Positions 62,128 to 64,000 of a stretch of 64,000 bases of DNA are shown piece by piece (positions within the stretch are counted from its first letter, which is position 1; every line of letters begins with the position of its first letter). Under the pieces are notes generated by a model that had not been told where the DNA came from, ran no database searches, and was given only the letters and a program-made list of their open reading frames with translations. The stretch lies in contig NZ_SJPA01000001.1 in NCBI RefSeq assembly GCF_004332115.1, forward strand, positions 62,001-126,000. The letters run 5' to 3'. Origin of the DNA: Chlorobium sp. N1. Its GTDB lineage: Bacteria; Bacteroidota; Chlorobiia; Chlorobiales; Chlorobiaceae. The position numbers and the translations under genes were made by a program.

Positions 62128-63996
62128 TCAGCGGGCGCCCTCGGGGCGGTCCGAACCGTAGAGGTTCATCTGCTTGCGGTAGTAGGAGAACGCCTCCTCC
62201 TGGCGGACGATGCCGAGGAGCTTGCCGGAACGCTTCGAAATGACCGGCAGGACGTTGGTGTAGTCGGCGACCTCGAAGAACTTCAGGGCCTCGTCGAGCT
62301 TCGAGGAGTCGTAGAGCACCGGCACCTCCTTCTTCATGACGTCCTCGGCGATGAGCCCCGCGAACATCCCGTCGCGCAGGATGATGCTCATCTCCTCCAG
62401 CCGTATCATCCCCACGAACTGGTTCTCGTCGTTGGTGACGAGGAAGTTGGATTCCGGAGTGCTGTGGAAGACCTCCAGCACCTTCTCCACCCTCGTCACG
62501 TCGTTGAAGCGGATGAAGTCGGTGCGCATCACATCGAGCACGCTGATGCTCTCGGCCACGGAAAGCGCGATGCCGTAGCCGACCCGCACCCCCTCCTTCT
62601 CCAGCACGTAGGTCTCCATGGAGTGGCGGTAGGCCAGGCGCGCGATGAGCGCTGCCGTGACGGCCGCGAACATGATGGGCAGCACGATCTCGTACTGGCC
62701 GGTCACCTCGAAGAGGATCAGGATGACCGTCATCGGAGCGCGCATGATGCCGGCCGTGAGCGCCCCCATGCCGACCAGCGCGTAGGCGCCTGAAGCCGCC
62801 GTCATGCCGGGAACGACCATGTTGACGAGCTTGCCGAACATGCCGCCGAGCATGGCGCCCATCTTCATGGCCGGGGCGAACATGCCGCCCGAACCGCCGG
62901 AACCGACGCTGAGGCCGGCCACCACCGGCTTGAGCAGGTAGACGCTGATCATGCCGGTCCAGGGCTCCTCACCCCTCAGCGCGCTGTCGACGACGGCGTA
63001 GCTGTAGCCGTAGAGACCCGGCAGCCACATGCAGAGGAGGCCGCAGGCGAGGCCGCCGATGGCCGGCATCGCCCAGACCGGTATGCCGAAGCGCTTCTCG
63101 ATACGAGCGAACCACTCCTCGATCGAGTAGTAGGTCTTGATGAACAGCACGGCGGACAACCCCGCAAGCACCCCGAGGATGAAATAGAGGGGAAGCTCGT
63201 AGTTGGAGACGAGCGTGTAGGGAGGAACCTGGAAGGTCGGCGAACTGCCGAGGAAGCTGCGCGAAAGCACGGTGCCGACGACGGCGGCGACCACGATGGG
63301 ACTGAAGGTCTTGACGCTGAAGTCGCCGAGGATCACCTCGATGGCGAACATCACACCGCCTATCGGCGCATTGAAGACGGCGGCAAGGCCTGCCGCGGCA
63401 CCGCAGCCGAGGAGTGTGCGCGTCCTGTCGGGAGAGAACTTCAGCGCCTGGCCGACGGCCGACCCGATGGCCGCGCCCACCTGCAGGATCGGCGCCTCGC
63501 GACCGCCGCCGCCGCCCGTACCGATGCTGATGACGGAGGTGAAGGTCTTGTGGATCCAGTGGTTGCGACCGATACGGCCGTTGTTCTGCGCAACGGCCTT
63601 GATGACGGAGGCCAGGCCGTGGCCGGGCCGGGCTTTCACCACGAAAGCGTTGTAGAGTCCGACCAGGAGCCCGCCGAACGCCGGGATGAACGCAAGGAGA
63701 AGATAGCTCCAGCTGCCGGGAAGAAGCTCTGCGGTGCCGAAGAGATACGAGCTGAGCCAGAGGATGGCGTCATGGAACATGACGGCCACGTATCCGGTGG
63801 TCAGGCCCACGAAGATGGCGATGAAGAGGAAGGGGAAATCCTGGTTGAGGTTGAGCTGGACCAGGAGCGCGTCGAGCGAGAGGCGGAAGAAGGTGCGGTG
63901 GTTGCCTTTCAGGTAACGGCTCTTGCGCAGGACGGCATAGAAAAAAACCCGGAGATTCCTTTTCCAGTTTCTTCTGCCGTTATCTGACCGCTTCAT
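62128..63996 (-). CDS. ClC chloride channel/transporter with two CBS domains
   Basis: The 622-residue protein has about 12 hydrophobic segments. The anion-path motifs are G-R-E-A-P-I (near 170, with the gating Glu and Ala in place of the usual Gly), G-S-G-G-S-G-G-M-F-A-P-A near 370, and N-A-P-I-G-G-V-M-F-A. Two CBS domains follow, near 490-540 (D-V-M-R-T-D-F-I-R-F) and 555-605 (E-D-V-M-K-K-E-V-P-V-L). ClC members are chloride channels or Cl-/H+ antiporters; a proton-coupling Glu was not located here. The ATG is at 63994-63996, so the gene is complete within the window. Confidence 0.93.
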   Translation of the reverse strand: MKRSDNGRRNWKRNLRVFFYAVLRKSRYLKGNHRTFFRLSLDALLVQLNLNQDFPFLFIAIFVGLTTGYVAVMFHDAILWLSSYLFGTAELLPGSWSYLLLAFIPAFGGLLVGLYNAFVVKARPGHGLASVIKAVAQNNGRIGRNHWIHKTFTSVISIGTGGGGGREAPILQVGAAIGSAVGQALKFSPDRTRTLLGCGAAAGLAAVFNAPIGGVMFAIEVILGDFSVKTFSPIVVAAVVGTVLSRSFLGSSPTFQVPPYTLVSNYELPLYFILGVLAGLSAVLFIKTYYSIEEWFARIEKRFGIPVWAMPAIGGLACGLLCMWLPGLYGYSYAVVDSALRGEEPWTGMISVYLLKPVVAGLSVGSGGSGGMFAPAMKMGAMLGGMFGKLVNMVVPGMTAASGAYALVGMGALTAGIMRAPMTVILILFEVTGQYEIVLPIMFAAVTAALIARLAYRHSMETYVLEKEGVRVGYGIALSVAESISVLDVMRTDFIRFNDVTRVEKVLEVFHSTPESNFLVTNDENQFVGMIRLEEMSIILRDGMFAGLIAEDVMKKEVPVLYDSSKLDEALKFFEVADYTNVLPVISKRSGKLLGIVRQEEAFSYYRKQMNLYGSDRPEGAR

Positions 63997-64000
63997 GAGC

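Overview
The window comes from a green sulfur bacterium (Chlorobi, Chlorobium/Pelodictyon-like). The evidence is a bacteriochlorophyll gene (bchC), GC-rich core genes with a strong preference for C or G at third codon positions, and the company of housekeeping genes. The species is not fixed from sequence alone. No rRNA, tRNA or CRISPR array was found.

Left block (1-41.5 kb): this is ordinary core genome in short operons. It holds rimM-rpsP-ffh, a heptose kinase, two SRPBCC/START-like proteins behind a C-terminal processing protease, ridA, and a thiamine operon (tenI/thiE-like, thiE, thiD). Next come ugd, a lipase-like gene with pepA and an NrnA-type phosphoesterase, then rlmN-hypothetical-adk-priA. 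A P-type ATPase, an iron alcohol dehydrogenase, a SulP transporter with a double Usp protein, and katG with a DoxX-like and a TPR gene follow. The block ends with a tight minus-strand operon (YkgJ-like protein, rpoN, hslV, hslU, aroQ), folD-radA, a dicarboxylate/amino-acid symporter, a methyltransferase and a CitE-like lyase. One gap (about 6.25-6.9 kb) is non-coding and strikingly poor in T on the plus strand.

Middle block (41.64-55.55 kb): this is a chromosomal integron. An integron-type tyrosine integrase lies on the plus strand but is a pseudogene (frameshift plus loss of the core-binding domain). A probable attI and seven attC recombination sites run away from it on the minus strand. Every gene between attC sites is on the minus strand and starts 10-35 bases after a recombination point, as gene cassettes do. 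Most of the array is a single cassette of about 9.1 kb carrying a complete type I restriction-modification operon (hsdM, rhuM, dinD, hsdS, an AlbA-type protein, hsdR). Beside it are a HARE-HTH/PD-(D/E)xK-like nuclease cassette, a cassette with a degenerate class III nucleotide-cyclase-like protein, a membrane-protein cassette, a small lipoprotein cassette, a two-gene cassette and a cassette with no ORF. The cassettes differ strongly in GC content, so they probably have different origins. The array reads as a defence-loaded integron that can no longer move itself.

Right block (55.6-64 kb): core genome resumes with a thioredoxin-like ferredoxin, two small membrane proteins, a sodium:solute symporter, bchC overlapping a nucleoside/sugar-type ABC ATPase and its permease, and a ClC chloride channel with CBS domains.
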